Program-made: the position numbers and the translations under genes
The notes under the pieces: generated by a model
What the model saw: only the letters and a program-made list of their open reading frames with translations
Database searches by the model: none
Told to the model about the DNA's origin: nothing
Origin: Paramarasmius palmivorus
Taxonomy: Eukaryota > Basidiomycota > Agaricomycetes > Agaricales > Marasmiaceae
Direction of reading: 5' to 3'
Assembly (NCBI GenBank): GCA_037176845.1
Contig: JAYKXP010000011.1
Span: 62,001-126,000 of the forward strand
DNA: 64,000 nucleotides
Part shown: one piece after another, positions 1-10,761 of the stretch
Numbering within the stretch: the first letter of the stretch is position 1
How the letters are laid out: every line of letters starts with the position of its first letter

Positions 1-472
1 GAGGAGGTACATCGGAAAGATATTGAACTGCTCGCGAGACAGCGCCATATGTGGTGTTGCAACTGATCAACACGTCGCCTTCTTCCCAAATGAAGTTCCT
101 CAACACTGTGTTTACGCCATGACTAGCGTTCGGCACAAAGACAACCTCGTCATGATCCTGGGCTCCGATGAGCTTGGCAACTTTCTTCCTGGCTTCAACC
201 AACATGGGCATGTACGATAACCGATGAAAGAGGTCTGAATTGGCTTCTGCTAGTGCGGCGATGGGCTTGGTTGCATCGAGGACAGGAGTAGGGCACGACC
301 CGTATGAACCGTGATTCATGTTCGTGTAATCTTTACTGAATCCAAAGTATTGTAGCATGTCATGGCCGAAGGAAGGTGGAGACTGGGTCTTGTAGAATGG
401 GTGAGGTTGCAAGAGGTCTGTAGTCATTTCTTCGACCAGGTTGGTCGGGAGAAAAGAACGGGGAACTGCCAT
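1..472 (-). CDS. Class V aminotransferase / isopenicillin N epimerase-like, 5' part
   Basis: This is a PLP-dependent fold-type I enzyme of the class V aminotransferase group, which includes cysteine desulfurases and isopenicillin N epimerase-like proteins. Reading the minus strand from the ATG at 472 gives an open frame to the window edge with no intron. Near residue 50 it has the entry motif NHGSYGSCP, followed by a stretch ending VVFVPNASHGVNTVLRNF, the hallmark of the epimerase-like subgroup just before the cofactor pocket. The PLP lysine and the C-terminal half lie outside the window. The ATG is the first in frame and leaves a normal short leader. Substrate cannot be told from this part. 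The family call is firm; the enzyme name is not. Confidence 0.8.
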   Translation of the reverse strand, partial: MAVPRSFLPTNLVEEMTTDLLQPHPFYKTQSPPSFGHDMLQYFGFSKDYTNMNHGSYGSCPTPVLDATKPIAALAEANSDLFHRLSYMPMLVEARKKVAKLIGAQDHDEVVFVPNASHGVNTVLRNFIWEEGDVLISCNTTYGAVSRAVQYLSDVPP

Positions 473-811
473 GTCCTAAGAGGGAGAGCAAGCCTGAGAA
501 GGGTATATCACTATCCGATCCAGAATCGAGTCATGGGGAGTCAGAACTAGGGAATAACTTGCTCTGTCAGCAATGAAACTCAGAGTCGCACACCGCATGG
601 ACATGACCGTCCAATGACCGTCGCATTGGGCCTTAACGATAATTACTTGAATTCAATGATACGATCCGTCGGACATTTCAGTATTTTTCCGAGTCCCAGC
701 ACTCTTTTTTACACGGTTTTAGACACGAACTATTAGAATCCTCGCCGCGATAATAACAACCTGGCCATCCTGGGACAGGGAGATCATGCCCGCCGATGGG
801 AGATTTACGAC
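473..811. other. Intergenic, nothing recognised
   Basis: Spacer between the upstream end of the aminotransferase gene and the 3' end of the interrupted BTB gene. No convincing coding exon, RNA gene or repeat was seen on either strand. Confidence 0.5.
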
Positions 812-2679
812 CTAAAAGAAGTACTGGTGTAGGTAAAGAGTGCCTTCATATAAGAACCATCGGTGCTTGCCTTTCAAATTGGGGCTTGGGGGCTCCTCAA
901 TGGGTACCGGTTGTGGTGTCTGTACCACTAATGAGGAAGCCTGGAAATACGGCTTGACCGTCTCCGTCATGAGGCCAGTTATCAATCTCGGTCTTGGAGG
1001 CCGTAATGACTCCCGCATCTGGAAGATCTTGATACTATCCGCATAGCCTATCTTCAGGGCATCCTCAGTCGACAACATCTCTGGTCTGGTAATCAAGTCA
1101 ACATATCCTTCCCACTCCCAGTTATGTATGTTAAACTCCCGTGCCAGCAGTATCTTCGCAAGAGGTAACATGTTGAATGTCTTCAACGATGTAATTGCTA
1201 TATCACGTATCCGGGTGAAGTCCCACATGGTCGATAACCTAAGGATCGATATCCATTCATCGTGGCTTCGCAGTGGTTTCTCTTGCAAGAGCGGAACCTC
1301 CCTGGATATCAAAGTCAGGATCAGTGTTCTCCAACAGAACATGAAGCACATCTACATCGGGCACAGTGCTCGTGCGAAACTCTCGAAATCAAGGAGTTTC
1401 ACCTCGAGCCGCATCTGGAATCCGTATTTTGTTGAGTAGTAGAGCCCCCACTATGTAGCTCGGGTAGAGCCTGGTAGAGCAAAAGTGCTACGTCCGAGCT
1501 ACCTCCGTACTACCCGAGCTACTGGCCAAAGAGGACCATGCGGCGCGAGGAACAGGGATTCTCCTTACGTCAATCAACAGCTTTTCGTTTGAAACCATCC
1601 ATGCCCAGGGTACGATATTGCAAATCTTGTGCGTATTCTACTCTTCGAGAGAAGTATACAAGCTGAATCTTAACTGTTTCCACTTTAGCCATGTACACTT
1701 CAAGTTTGACTTAGCCTTTTTTTCCAGCTACCATCAAGGAATCTTCCCTCCGACGTCAATGGCTCGAGGTTTTTTTGCGCAAGGATAGGGCATCAAGAGG
1801 TTTAGGAAATCAAGAGGCATAGGAACGAAGATGATATCGTGATTGTCAGTGGGGGGATTGTCAAGGTGTGTGGTCGTCGACGCTTCTCTTCTCTGTGTTC
1901 CTTTTTGGCTGACTCCATATATTAGGATGCTGATAGTTCCCTCGACAGCCAGGAAACAATTCAAGAAGACCAACTGCTACGTATTGAAGATATCTATGGA
2001 TCCGAAGCATCAGCCTCCACATTCCAACCGTCGGGCACGCGCACTAACAGTGATGGAGTCCTGCATCATATCTTGTAGTTCAGTTTGTCCTATAACAAAG
2101 TACACATGTTGATAGTTAAAGAATGCGCATTGTAATGGATGAAAATGCAGCTCAATTGACCATGGCATAGAACGGCAACGGGCCGCAAGGCAGCAAGAAA
2201 CGATGACCATACCACTATATCGAGAAGATTTCATTGGCTCACGCGTTGTCAATTTGGGTACCCGGTTTCTGATAACATCAAAAAATGCTTGCTATGTAGC
2301 ACCGTGTAGCACCTCGTAGGCCGGGCCCGTGCTACGTAGATGGGGGGGTAGCTACCCGAGCTATTTGACTACCCGAGCTATATACCGCTACATAGCGAGG
2401 TATCAAGTTCCAGATGCGGATTGGCTTATCGTCGGTAGTACCCTCGACTTTGACTTCACACCCAGGCGTCAGGGTGAACATCGCACGGAATACCTCTGAC
2501 TGAGATTCAAATGGATGACGCGGGAGCCTGAATAACACATCTTCCACCTAACAAATGTTCAGCTTCCTTTGAAGACATCCGATGAAATAGACCCATGCCT
2601 GAAAGACCACAGTTTCAACGTAAAGTTGTGCATGTCGACGAGGTGCGGAGGCCTTTGGTAGATCAGTTTCACAAGACAT
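812..2679 (-). pseudogene. BTB/POZ-domain gene disrupted by a TIR element
   Basis: Fungal BTB/POZ protein, probably a protein-interaction adaptor. Exons on minus are 2679..2593, 2547..2417 continuing at 1411..1356 after the inserted element, and 1301..812. Introns are 2548..2592 and 1302..1355, both GT-AG. The BTB core reads VEDVLFRLPRHPFESQSEVF, then the typical DDKPIR segment, and the C-terminal helix has SHDEWISILRLSTMWDF. Removing the element (1412..2416) plus one copy of the flanking CG gives 762 nt, exactly 254 codons including the stop. As it stands, the reading frame runs into the element and stops at a TAG. The rest of the gene carries no other lesion, so the insertion looks recent, or this allele is one of two. 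Role unknown. Confidence 0.75.
1412..2416. mobile_element. 1,005-bp non-autonomous TIR element with CG target duplication
   Basis: The ends are perfect 9-bp inverted repeats, CATCTGGAA at 1412-1420 and TTCCAGATG at 2408-2416. A CG dinucleotide lies on both sides (1410-1411 and 2417-2418), consistent with a 2-bp target duplication. Inside each end are inverted copies of CTATGTAG and several copies of the nonamer CTCGGGTAG, the subterminal repeat pattern typical of DNA transposons. No transposase-like open frame was seen inside, so it would be mobilised in trans. It sits in the second exon of a BTB gene. Superfamily cannot be assigned from the sequence alone. Confidence 0.75.
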
Positions 2680-2972
2680 GAGACAAGGAAAAGTACCGGA
2701 ACTTGCAGAGGTTATATATAAGAGTATACCTGCATGCAACATCGTGTTTCGAAGATTGGACATGTGGCTCGTATCTGCTACGGAATCGTGCATTGAGAAG
2801 AGCTATGGAACATTGCCAGGAGCCTCGAGCGTGACTTGTAGTATGGTAGATATTGATTTGAACGTGCACGGGTAGTATAGTGATGCCTACTTATCGTCGA
2901 CGTTGAGTTTACAAGTACAGACTAGGACTAGAGAGGAACGAGGTAGGCTGAGCATCTTGGTCCTTTCCCCGC

Positions 2973-3851
2973 TCAGCAGCGCGTAGCCTTATAAACCTCC
3001 ATCGAAAAGCACTATACACTGTTGTCAGTACCAAAGGTCACGTGTGCCGAGGAACTACTGACCCCAAAGTTCTCCGCATTGTTGGTAGCTTGTCCAGGGT
3101 TGCTGAGGGCCAGATCTCGAGAGCCTGAGCAGCCACTGACGTCTAGAGATGGTCAGACTCTTTCTTTATGACTGATCTATCCATGCTAAGAACTTACAAT
3201 CCGCAGTTTTACCAAACGCATGGCTCATCTCATGAACGATAGTATCCTCACGCGATGCACTGACGTCGCAAGACATGGCTGGACGGTTCCAGAATGGGGC
3301 GCAGACACTTTGAAGAGTGTTGTCAGTGTTCGGACATGAGTCAAAAGTGGCTTCAGGTGACATACTTGGTACGTGAACTCCATTTGCACTCCCATTTGAC
3401 GCCGCCTTTGGAACAAGTGTTGGTGTACCGGGTGTTGTAGGCGACAGTTCTCGAGCCACAGCCACTGCCTGGTGAGCAGCTAAGAGTATAATTCCCCCCA
3501 GATTCGTTCGCAATTTGATTGTAGATCACAGCGACACGCGGAACCAAGGTCGGATCATTACCGAAGTACTTCACGACCAGGGGATCGCTAGCACCGCGAG
3601 TGTTGATATAGTCGCGGGCATCAGCGGCCATTACTTTGCCCTCGTTGTAGCTAGCAAAAAAATCTGTTAGCCGAGGTAGGTGTTAAAGGAGTTTGGGCGT
3701 ACGCGTTGGTCATGATTTCGAGTTGGGTTGGGTCCGCGCAGCTGTACACAACACGCTTGGTGAGCTGGTGGGCAGCAGTGTCTGGAACTGCTAGGCCACT
3801 GACGGCGGCGAAGAATGTTCCGACAATGACGAAGGTAAGGCTGGAGAACAT
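2973..3851 (-). CDS. Secreted M35 (aspzincin/deuterolysin-type) metalloprotease
   Basis: Extracellular zinc endopeptidase of MEROPS family M35. Five exons on minus: 3851..3703, 3650..3366, 3307..3198, 3142..3063 and 3011..2973, giving 220 residues. It begins with a signal peptide (residues 1 to about 20), then a short propeptide ending at a dibasic KR just before VVYSC, a likely Kex2-type cleavage. The zinc site is HEMSH, followed by GKTAD, whose Asp is the third ligand as in the GTxxD motif of aspzincins. The C-terminus ends CFSMEVYKATRC. Intron positions and phases match those of the plus-strand paralogue at 8846. It is a short member that keeps the active site. A TATA box lies about 70 bp upstream of the ATG. 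Confidence 0.85.
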
Positions 3852-3918
3852 GATGCTGAGGTTTGAGAACTCAATCGCTAGACAAGGACTCTGGATGAAG
3901 GGAGCGTTTTCTCAATGT

Positions 3919-3925
3919 CTTTATA
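3919..3925 (-). promoter_or_regulatory. TATA box of the minus-strand M35 gene
   Basis: TATAAAG on minus, about 70 bp upstream of the ATG at 3851. Confidence 0.45.
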
Positions 3926-4785
3926 CCCTCCAAATTTGAATTATTGCATATCTCGGATCCCATACCAAACGTCACATGTAATCGTGAGTGCCGAAGTCAA
4001 GTATGTCGGCCTTCGAGTGGCATCTGAAGTGAACGAAACAGGTACGTCTCGGTGGTGGCGTCCACCCGTGTCGTAGTAGGACGGCGTTGAGCAGTCCTTT
4101 TAGCACCATTACTAGAAGAGGTATGGATTATTGGTGAGTTTGCAGGCTGATGGTGTTGAGTTTTTGAGCATGTTGTTAGTGACATCCATGGTTCGGAATC
4201 TACCAAACACCGACCATTCTACAGCATCTGGCTTTGGTGGTGTTGGGCCTGAACACGGGTCTGGCATGTGTGCTTGGAAGTTATGGTCCGCATAGGCACG
4301 TAGATGAATGTATGGGCAACTCCGCCGACACCTGTGGACACAGTTTTCACAGACGAGATTATATGGATGCTTGACGATGCCAATTTAGGTCAGGGATAGA
4401 GATATCGGAAACAAAAGGCTGAATTTTGACTCTGAGTACTCTAGATCGAAATGTTCGTCGGAACGACTCACCCATTGACACTACACTCTTGGAATTTCCG
4501 TTGCGTCTGTTCCTTCGCGAGCTCCGGTAAAGTGGATCCTACTGCGTGGTTTCCGTACTTGCAGCTATCAGTGTGCTAGAACATCGTGGAACGAAGTTGA
4601 AATGTTGAAGGGATGCGTGAGAAACAGAGTCGGGGAACTTCCCGACTCTAGTTGACTTCATTGACTGACGAGATTTTATAAGAAAGTTTTCAGCCAGTAA
4701 TGGAGAATGTATCGATAGTTATACAAATCAAGAATGTCCCGGTCAATCAAAAACTCGAAGATGTGTACATGGCGGTCTCTTCTCC
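3926..4785. other. Intergenic, nothing recognised
   Basis: Lies between the upstream side of the M35 gene and the 3' end of the F-box gene. Only short overlapping open frames without recognisable domains or good splice partners. Confidence 0.5.
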
Positions 4786-6527
4786 CTATGTGGACACCGC
4801 AAATCGATCCCAATCAACCACCTCCACTTCTTCCTCAAGCAGCTTAAGATCCTGTTCAGTAACATTCGAACACTCCTTCAACGACAACTTCCTCAGAGAT
4901 AAACCCTGCACCGCACGCAAACCCATGCTAATTGAAATCAACCTCGACAGCACCTCGCCTTCTCTCCTGAAATCGATACGCATGAGCGTAAGACTGTCCA
5001 ACGCCGGAAACGCGAATTGATCTTGCTCGAAAAACGAATGTGAATGTCTGGTAGCAGTGAGAACTGAGATTATCGAAAAGTAGGCAGGATAAGAATCTCG
5101 GTAGTGTTCCGTCCACTTGCCCACCACACCGAGATGGCGAATGCTGGGAGACCACTGGAGAGGCTTGAGACACGCTGCAATGATTTCGTCGGTGGCTTGA
5201 CCAAAAACATACAAGCCATTGCCACGACAAACGCCAAAGAAGAAGGTTTCAATGAGGGAAAGGGGTAGCTCTTGCATCATAACTCCGACACCTTCTGCGT
5301 ATGGAGGTTCTCGACCATAAACACCATAGACAGCCCACTGGAGCGTGACTTGAAGATGGGGAGAAGAGTATTGGCCGTCATCGTCGTTGGCGTTGATGGG
5401 TATATCGCCGGTGTTCCATGCTTTCAGTGTGATTGATCCCTCTTTATTATCGCGAAAGCCTTCTGCTCCTGCAGTGCGAAGGTCGAGAGCTTTGATGACC
5501 CTTGAATGCGAGACCCTGAGTGAATCCACAAGCAACCTCATCATATCCCGAGAATGTGATAACCAGGGCTCGAATGGAGTGGAATAGCGGCATTCGATAT
5601 GGATCCGAGTTGTTTCCGGAAGCGCAAGATGAAGGAGGATGGCTGGATGTGTTGAGATGTTCAGAGTAAGGTACAGCTTTCGAAGAAACCGTAACGAGAC
5701 ACGTTTTTTTACTTGGTCCTGCTCGGTATAGTGGAATGTAGCATGTGAGAGCTCCAATGATTCGAGTTGCGGAGTTCTTTCGAGTGCGTCGAGAAATGGG
5801 TAGTCGGTGACGTCGTGTAGTACAAGATGTGTAACGTTGGTATAGAGCGAAGAGTGTGGGGATATGAAGCAATGTTGGAGATGGAGGTAATATAGCCGAC
5901 CAGTTTGTCCGCCAAGGAATTCCATTGGAAGATCGAAGTTGCTCGAAAACCGGACAACAACGCGCTGTAGAGATGGAGCAGTAGCATGGTTCAGGATAGA
6001 TAGTAGTTTGTGTGCTGACTCCCTTTCCACGGTCCACAGGCCCAGTCGTATAGTCCGAATACGTTCTGGTTGACAAAACGCCTTTTCCAGAGCCTTTGCC
6101 TTCGCAGACCACATTGCCCGAGTATGAAGGTCTACATCAATGTCAAGAAGGGCGTCTTGTGATCGCTCGAGCATTTCTTCTGCTAGATCAGGAGCGTTGA
6201 AGTCGGGCTTGGTCCATAGTGAAGGACAATTTAGCGAGACTACACGCCAGGCACGACAGACATGGCTAAAGGAGAACCAAGAACGCCCAGGGAAGCGAAC
6301 GCAGATCTTGAAGATACAGATGAGTACGTCGGGAGGAAGTCGCAGGATAGGAATGCCTTCGTCTTCAGGAATAATGTTTCCTTTCGCAGGCGCGCCGACA
6401 CCTTCACCTGAGTGATCCAAAATGATACATAATGAATAGTAAGTATCATGTATCGCTATCATTGTGCACATAACCCACCAACTCGGACTCTGGCCAAGAA
6501 ATCCATTGAAGATGGCTCGCCCTCCAT
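4786..6527 (-). CDS. F-box domain protein
   Basis: Predicted substrate-receptor type F-box protein, which would link to Skp1 in an SCF ubiquitin ligase. Two coding exons, 6527..6479 and 6407..4786 (556 residues). The start in a short first exon was chosen because the 71-nt GT-AG intron joins in phase and replaces an implausible hydrophobic leader. The F-box reads LPPDVLICIFKICV near residue 40 and continues through WFSFSHVCRAWRVV and SLWTKPDFNAPDLAEEMLER. The remaining 450 residues are Leu-rich and irregular, as in agaric F-box proteins with degenerate LRR-like tails. A likely 5'-UTR intron is at 6561..6606. It is clearly paralogous to the F-box gene at 25719. Target unknown. Confidence 0.8.
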
Positions 6528-6904
6528 TTCACTACGTCTCCGTCCTCAATAGAGCCCGCCCTGAAAGAAAATAAGCAAAATAACATAACCGGATCCTGAT
6601 ACATACTGGTTCTAGGCAGTATTGTTGAAGAGGCGAGATGGAGGTGGGAGGTGGACAGGGACAGCATATTAAGCGCCCGTCCTATAAGGCTAATATTTTC
6701 AAATCCACGGAAACACAACTTATGATAGTGATACATGTAATGTATGTACAATATTATATGTGCGTGTACCAGCTGAGAGTCGTCGAGACCACCATAAGAG
6801 AATGGAACTTCAAGCGCAAAGCCAGATTGCAAGAAATAAGGTGTACACATACCAGTTGGCAACAGCTCAAGGGCCCGCTTTGCTCGACGGTCCCAGAGAA
6901 TCTC

Positions 6905-7830
6905 TCAGAGGGGGATCGCACCTGGAATTCCATATATTATACGTGGGACAAATGAAAGTCGTCACCACGTACCAGCAGAAATACCAGCAGAAAAACCAAA
7001 GGAGTCGGACTCGAGAGAACCTCGCTCGGCATTTGCGAGAAACTTCTGCATCGCCTGTCTATGCGGTTCAAACATGCGGACGAAGTCTTCCGAGTTTTTG
7101 GGTTTCGAGTCATCGCCATGTGTACAGAAGTCGGTGACCTCTTGATGAATACTGATCAGAAGGTGCTTCACGAAAGCTTGAGGATTCCCCTTGTCCTCTC
7201 CAAAGAGCTCTTCCAAAGAGTCGTCACTGGCCCCAGGCTCAGCTTCAACATGACTGCCTTTTTCTTGCTCGACACGGACCCAAGCTGTAACTTCTGTAGA
7301 TGGTACACGTAACAGTCTTGCCCACGTATCGATGAGATCCTGTCGCGGTTGGCCATCTGTTCCTTTGTAGAGTATCTGTAGCATGTTGATTTGGTCTGGC
7401 TTGAGTAAGCTAGCAGTTTTCTGCGTTCTGGGACCTTCGAGAAAAGAAATCATTAGTGTACAAATCAACATCAAAGAGCGAAGAACAATCTCAATACCGC
7501 GTCGTCGCCCAGGTTCCACGATCCCTGCCGTGTTTCGTCTGACCGAAAACCATACTTCCATGTTCTTCAGAGTGTAGCCTGAACATCCTTCGAGTGCCTA
7601 AAGACGTGTAAGTGAACGAGTAACACCGACTTTCCAGAACATACCTGGACTCTTTGCAAGAGTTCTTGTTTTTCTTGCCTCGTTGGATAGATTGTGCCGC
7701 TTTCAAATGCCTCTACGTGTGATGATACTTAAACAGACATTCTTCAAGTCATGAGAGAGTATACCGCACCTCGCAATAGCTTGTATCCTTCACTGGTCAT
7801 GATACGGGGTCGCGAGCTTGTGGTTGCCAT
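6905..7830 (-). CDS. Divergent protein with two homeodomain-like segments
   Basis: Putative DNA-binding protein. Exons on minus: 7830..7765, 7710..7645, 7597..7498, 7434..6985 and 6921..6905 (232 residues). If the last intron is not used, the frame instead ends at 6962. Residues about 17-65 resemble a homeodomain: a helix beginning YKLLRG, then YPTRQEKQELLQRV, and a recognition-helix-like MEVWFSVRR, close to the WFxNRR signature. Residues about 80-130 give a second weaker match, LLKPDQINMLQILY through WARLLRVPSTEVTAWV. The tail is acidic and polar. Splice junctions are consensus except the acceptor before exon 2, where two AGs compete; the one used keeps frame. Motif resemblance is by eye and the second segment may be a chance likeness. 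Confidence 0.5.
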
Positions 7831-7947
7831 TGATAGAAAGGATTGGGGTAAGTAGACGCAGACTGTAAGGTGGAAGTACGAGAATACTTGGATCGGACTT
7901 AGCGGACCGGGGTCCTCAAGTTTCAACCCCAACCACATGTACAATCA

Positions 7948-8428
7948 TTATTGCCAGCTTACCTTTACACCATACACAAGAGAAGGTCTACAAACTTTGA
8001 GATCTTTGGGGGCGATGTCAACTGTTAAATATGGATGATGGATACCGGAAAAAGTCACAGTACGCAATCTGAACCCTTTTTTACACCCCAAACTTATTGC
8101 ATACTTACCAGACAATCCGTAAACGGTCTCATCGAACTGGATCCTGGTTAGTATCTGACAACTTCCAAAGATACTTTGTGGATACCCGACATAGAATGGA
8201 TGATGCAAGATGTCTCCCGGCGTGGTTTTATGTTCCTTCCTTGCGGCAAAACATGTCATAAACTTGGATGCGTTCCTGGCGTTTGGCCATGGTATCTTTT
8301 TGTCCGAAGAGCAGAGCCCCAGGCTTTTCAGTATCCATTCCTGCCATTCAAAGTGTCAGGTGCGTTATCCAGGTACTACCTTCTCCCATCAATCACTCAC
8401 TTACTCTCAAGGGGAGGCAGAGAACCAT
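7948..8428 (-). CDS. Orphan spliced gene, function unknown
   Basis: Three exons on minus fit well: 8428..8405, 8340..8109 and 8021..7948 (109 residues). Splice sites are strong, with donors GTAAGT and GTAAGTATG and acceptors GGCAG and TTTAACAG, and phases close. The middle exon contains KTTPGDILHHPFYVGYPQ and IQFDETVYGLSG. A third donor-like site at 7962 would extend the protein into the start of the downstream homeodomain-like gene, so the 3' end is uncertain. No domain recognised. Confidence 0.4.
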
Positions 8429-8793
8429 CAATCGTCATGCCTGTGTCCATAAACCATGGTCCGACCGCTAGTCAGTAGAAGTCGGCATTCACGATCCTCC
8501 GAGTCATTTATGTCATTCGCGAGCCCAGAGACATTCACCAGTGTGCCTGTGATCTTCCATCTTCAGCGAACAAATGCCTGGGTGCTGACAGGTCACCACC
8601 GCCACCACCGAGGCCAATGGATGACAACTGCGATCCCCAGCCTGCGAGGCAAAACAATCGAGGTCATAATCGTATATCGATGACCTCGTCGAATCCGGCA
8701 GTATCTTGTCACCGAAAGGCACCATCTTCTCTTTCGGTTGTCCTTGAAAGCTCACACCATTACACAAGAGTTCAACCTGTAGATTGGCTATGG

Positions 8794-8800
8794 TATAAAG
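8794..8800 (+). promoter_or_regulatory. TATA box of the plus-strand M35 gene
   Basis: TATAAAG 46-52 bp upstream of the ATG at 8846. The rest of 8429-8845 holds no recognisable gene. Confidence 0.45.
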
Positions 8801-8845
8801 ACCATCTCCCTATGTCATTCTCAGTCACGAACTTCTTCAAGTATC

Positions 8846-9705
8846 ATGCTCTCTAGGTGGTCCATCTTTGCCTTGGCGGTTCTCGCCTTCACTGCTGTGC
8901 GAGGAGTGGCTCTTCCAGCCGAACCTGTGCACACACTCTCGAAGCGCGTCGTATACAACTGCAGTGATACGGAGAAATTGGCTATTATCTCTGCCGCGTG
9001 GGCTTCTTGTTTCTCTGATCATGGAGGTTCATACTGACCTTTTTACTAGATACAACTCGGGCAAGGCTATGGCTGCCGATGCTCGTAACTACATAAACTC
9101 TCATGGCGCTAGCGACTCGCTGGTCAAGACATATTTTGGCAACGATACCGGCCTCATCCCACATGTTACTTGGCTTTACAATCAGATTGCCAATGAAGCT
9201 GGGACGAACTACACCCTCACTTGTGACTATGATCCTTCTGGTGCGTGCGACGGCGGCACTGTAGTCGCCCGTAACAACTACTTGAGGAACGCTTCGAGGA
9301 CCGAGTATGGGGATCGTTTGCTGAATATTGCCTCGTTAATAACATGCACTTGTAGCTTCTGTCCTAGGTTTTACCAGCGCCTCCCGATGTCATGCAGTAC
9401 TAGAATCGACTCAATGAATGGTTCGCGCGAGGATACCATTGTGCATGAGATGAGCCATGCACTTGGTAGGACTACGGACTGTGAGTCGAACCCTTTTGAA
9501 CATCGTTCAAGCAAACCGGGCTAATGCTCGTCCCTAGACAATGGAAGTTGCTCTAGCTCTCGTACCCTGGCTTTGACCAATGCCACTGCCGCAGTCAATC
9601 ACGCGTACGCCTACGGAGTAAGGTTTCTCTGGTTGATTGCTTACTGGGATACTAACTGTCACACAGTGCTTCGTGATGGAGGTTTACAAAGTATTGCACT
9701 GCTAA
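8846..9705 (+). CDS. Secreted M35 (aspzincin/deuterolysin-type) metalloprotease, second copy
   Basis: Paralogue of the minus-strand gene at 2973. Five exons: 8846..8997, 9050..9304, 9356..9480, 9538..9617 and 9667..9705 (216 residues). Signal peptide followed by a propeptide ending SKR before VVYNC, the same dibasic site as in the paralogue. The zinc motif is HEMSH with GRTTD supplying the Asp ligand. The last two exons have the same lengths (80 and 39 nt) as in the paralogue, and all four introns share phase. The chain has several Cys (TCDYD, FCPRF, GSCSS) expected to form disulphides. The gene looks intact and would act outside the cell on protein substrates. Confidence 0.85.
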
Positions 9706-10747
9706 ACATGTTCTTCCAGACCAATTAAGAGTGACGAGTAGGGTAGTATGGTATATTTTGGAGTGTAGTACTAGTGAACATACACGAGTAGTCGTACACT
9801 GGATACATGCACAACAGTGTGACAACATGGTGTGGCAATAGTACAAACAGGCGACGTTTCAATGTGAAGGGAAACAGCCCCGAAAAGTATCAAAGGTTGG
9901 AATCTTGTTGCGTGTTCGCGCTCAGGATTTTACGTCGCGAAAGGTAAGGAAGTCGACGCAAGAATCGGCGTCGTGTTGACATAAGTTCCCGAACATCCGA
10001 CATGACTTTTGCCAGACCGTCCCATTGTTGCTTTTCACTACAATTCACAGAGCTGGTTTGCGTTAGCATGTAAAGCGAAACCAAGATGCGCGAAACGCAC
10101 TATTCAGCCAGACGGCCCTTGATTTCCTTCGACTTGTCACACTCCCCGGCCAGAGCTGCTTTGAAGAGCTCATTGTGAAGGTTTGCGACATTTTGACGAC
10201 AGATCAATTCGATGAGCATGGCGGAAGGGGGAAGAGTATATGTCCCTTCCAAGGATACGAACTCCTGTTAAAAGAAGATGTGAAACTATGAGTGCCGTAG
10301 AAGCTAAAAAGACGCACCCAAAGGAGTGAAATGTGGGTTAGCTATGAGCTATGCTTCCTGTCTTTTAAACCTTCGGGAAGAGGCGGGGAGCCCATTTACT
10401 TGAAAGTCGGAAGATATAGGAATGAAATGAGGTGCGCATTGGCGGCCCCATGCCATGATGCGGACATTGACAACATGCTAGAGGCAACGGAGGTGGTGTG
10501 CTGGCAAAAATAGTCGCCCATCAAGGCGCTCGTACTCAAACCGAACTCAAACACTTTGCCGCGGACAAGATTGTCGTAAGTCCGAACCAAGTATCTATTT
10601 TCAAGTTCTTTTATTTCAACGCGTATCAACCAACCAAGTTACATCCCATACATAACATCTGCAATGGTATTCACAGCAATAGGTCTAAGCTTCGCCCTAC
10701 ATAAAGATTATCACTGGATATTCGCGACGGACCCCAAAAGCAGCTTA
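9706..10747 (-). other. Unassigned stretch with two exon-like minus-strand frames
   Basis: On minus, 10629..10396 is open (contains RTYDNLVRGKVFEFGLSTSA) and 10265..10110 reads from a TTTTAACAG acceptor to a stop (contains LPPSAMLIELICRQN and NELFKAALAGE). Both look protein-like, but I could not join them in phase, and neither shows a domain I recognise. They may be parts of one unresolved gene that lies just downstream of the aegerolysin on the same strand. Confidence 0.25.
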
Positions 10748-10761
10748 CTAGTTTCCTTTCT

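Noticed and set aside
1302..1355. Apparent frameshift in the BTB gene between FARALCP and SHDEW
   Set aside because: A 54-nt GT-AG intron resolves it, and the total length becomes a multiple of three once the element is removed.
1128..1439. Plus-strand frame opposite the BTB gene
   Set aside because: The minus strand carries recognisable BTB sequence with in-phase introns; the plus frame is a shadow.
6446..6862. Minus frame of 138 codons upstream of the F-box gene
   Set aside because: It overlaps a 5'-UTR intron and the short first coding exon in another frame; no domain.
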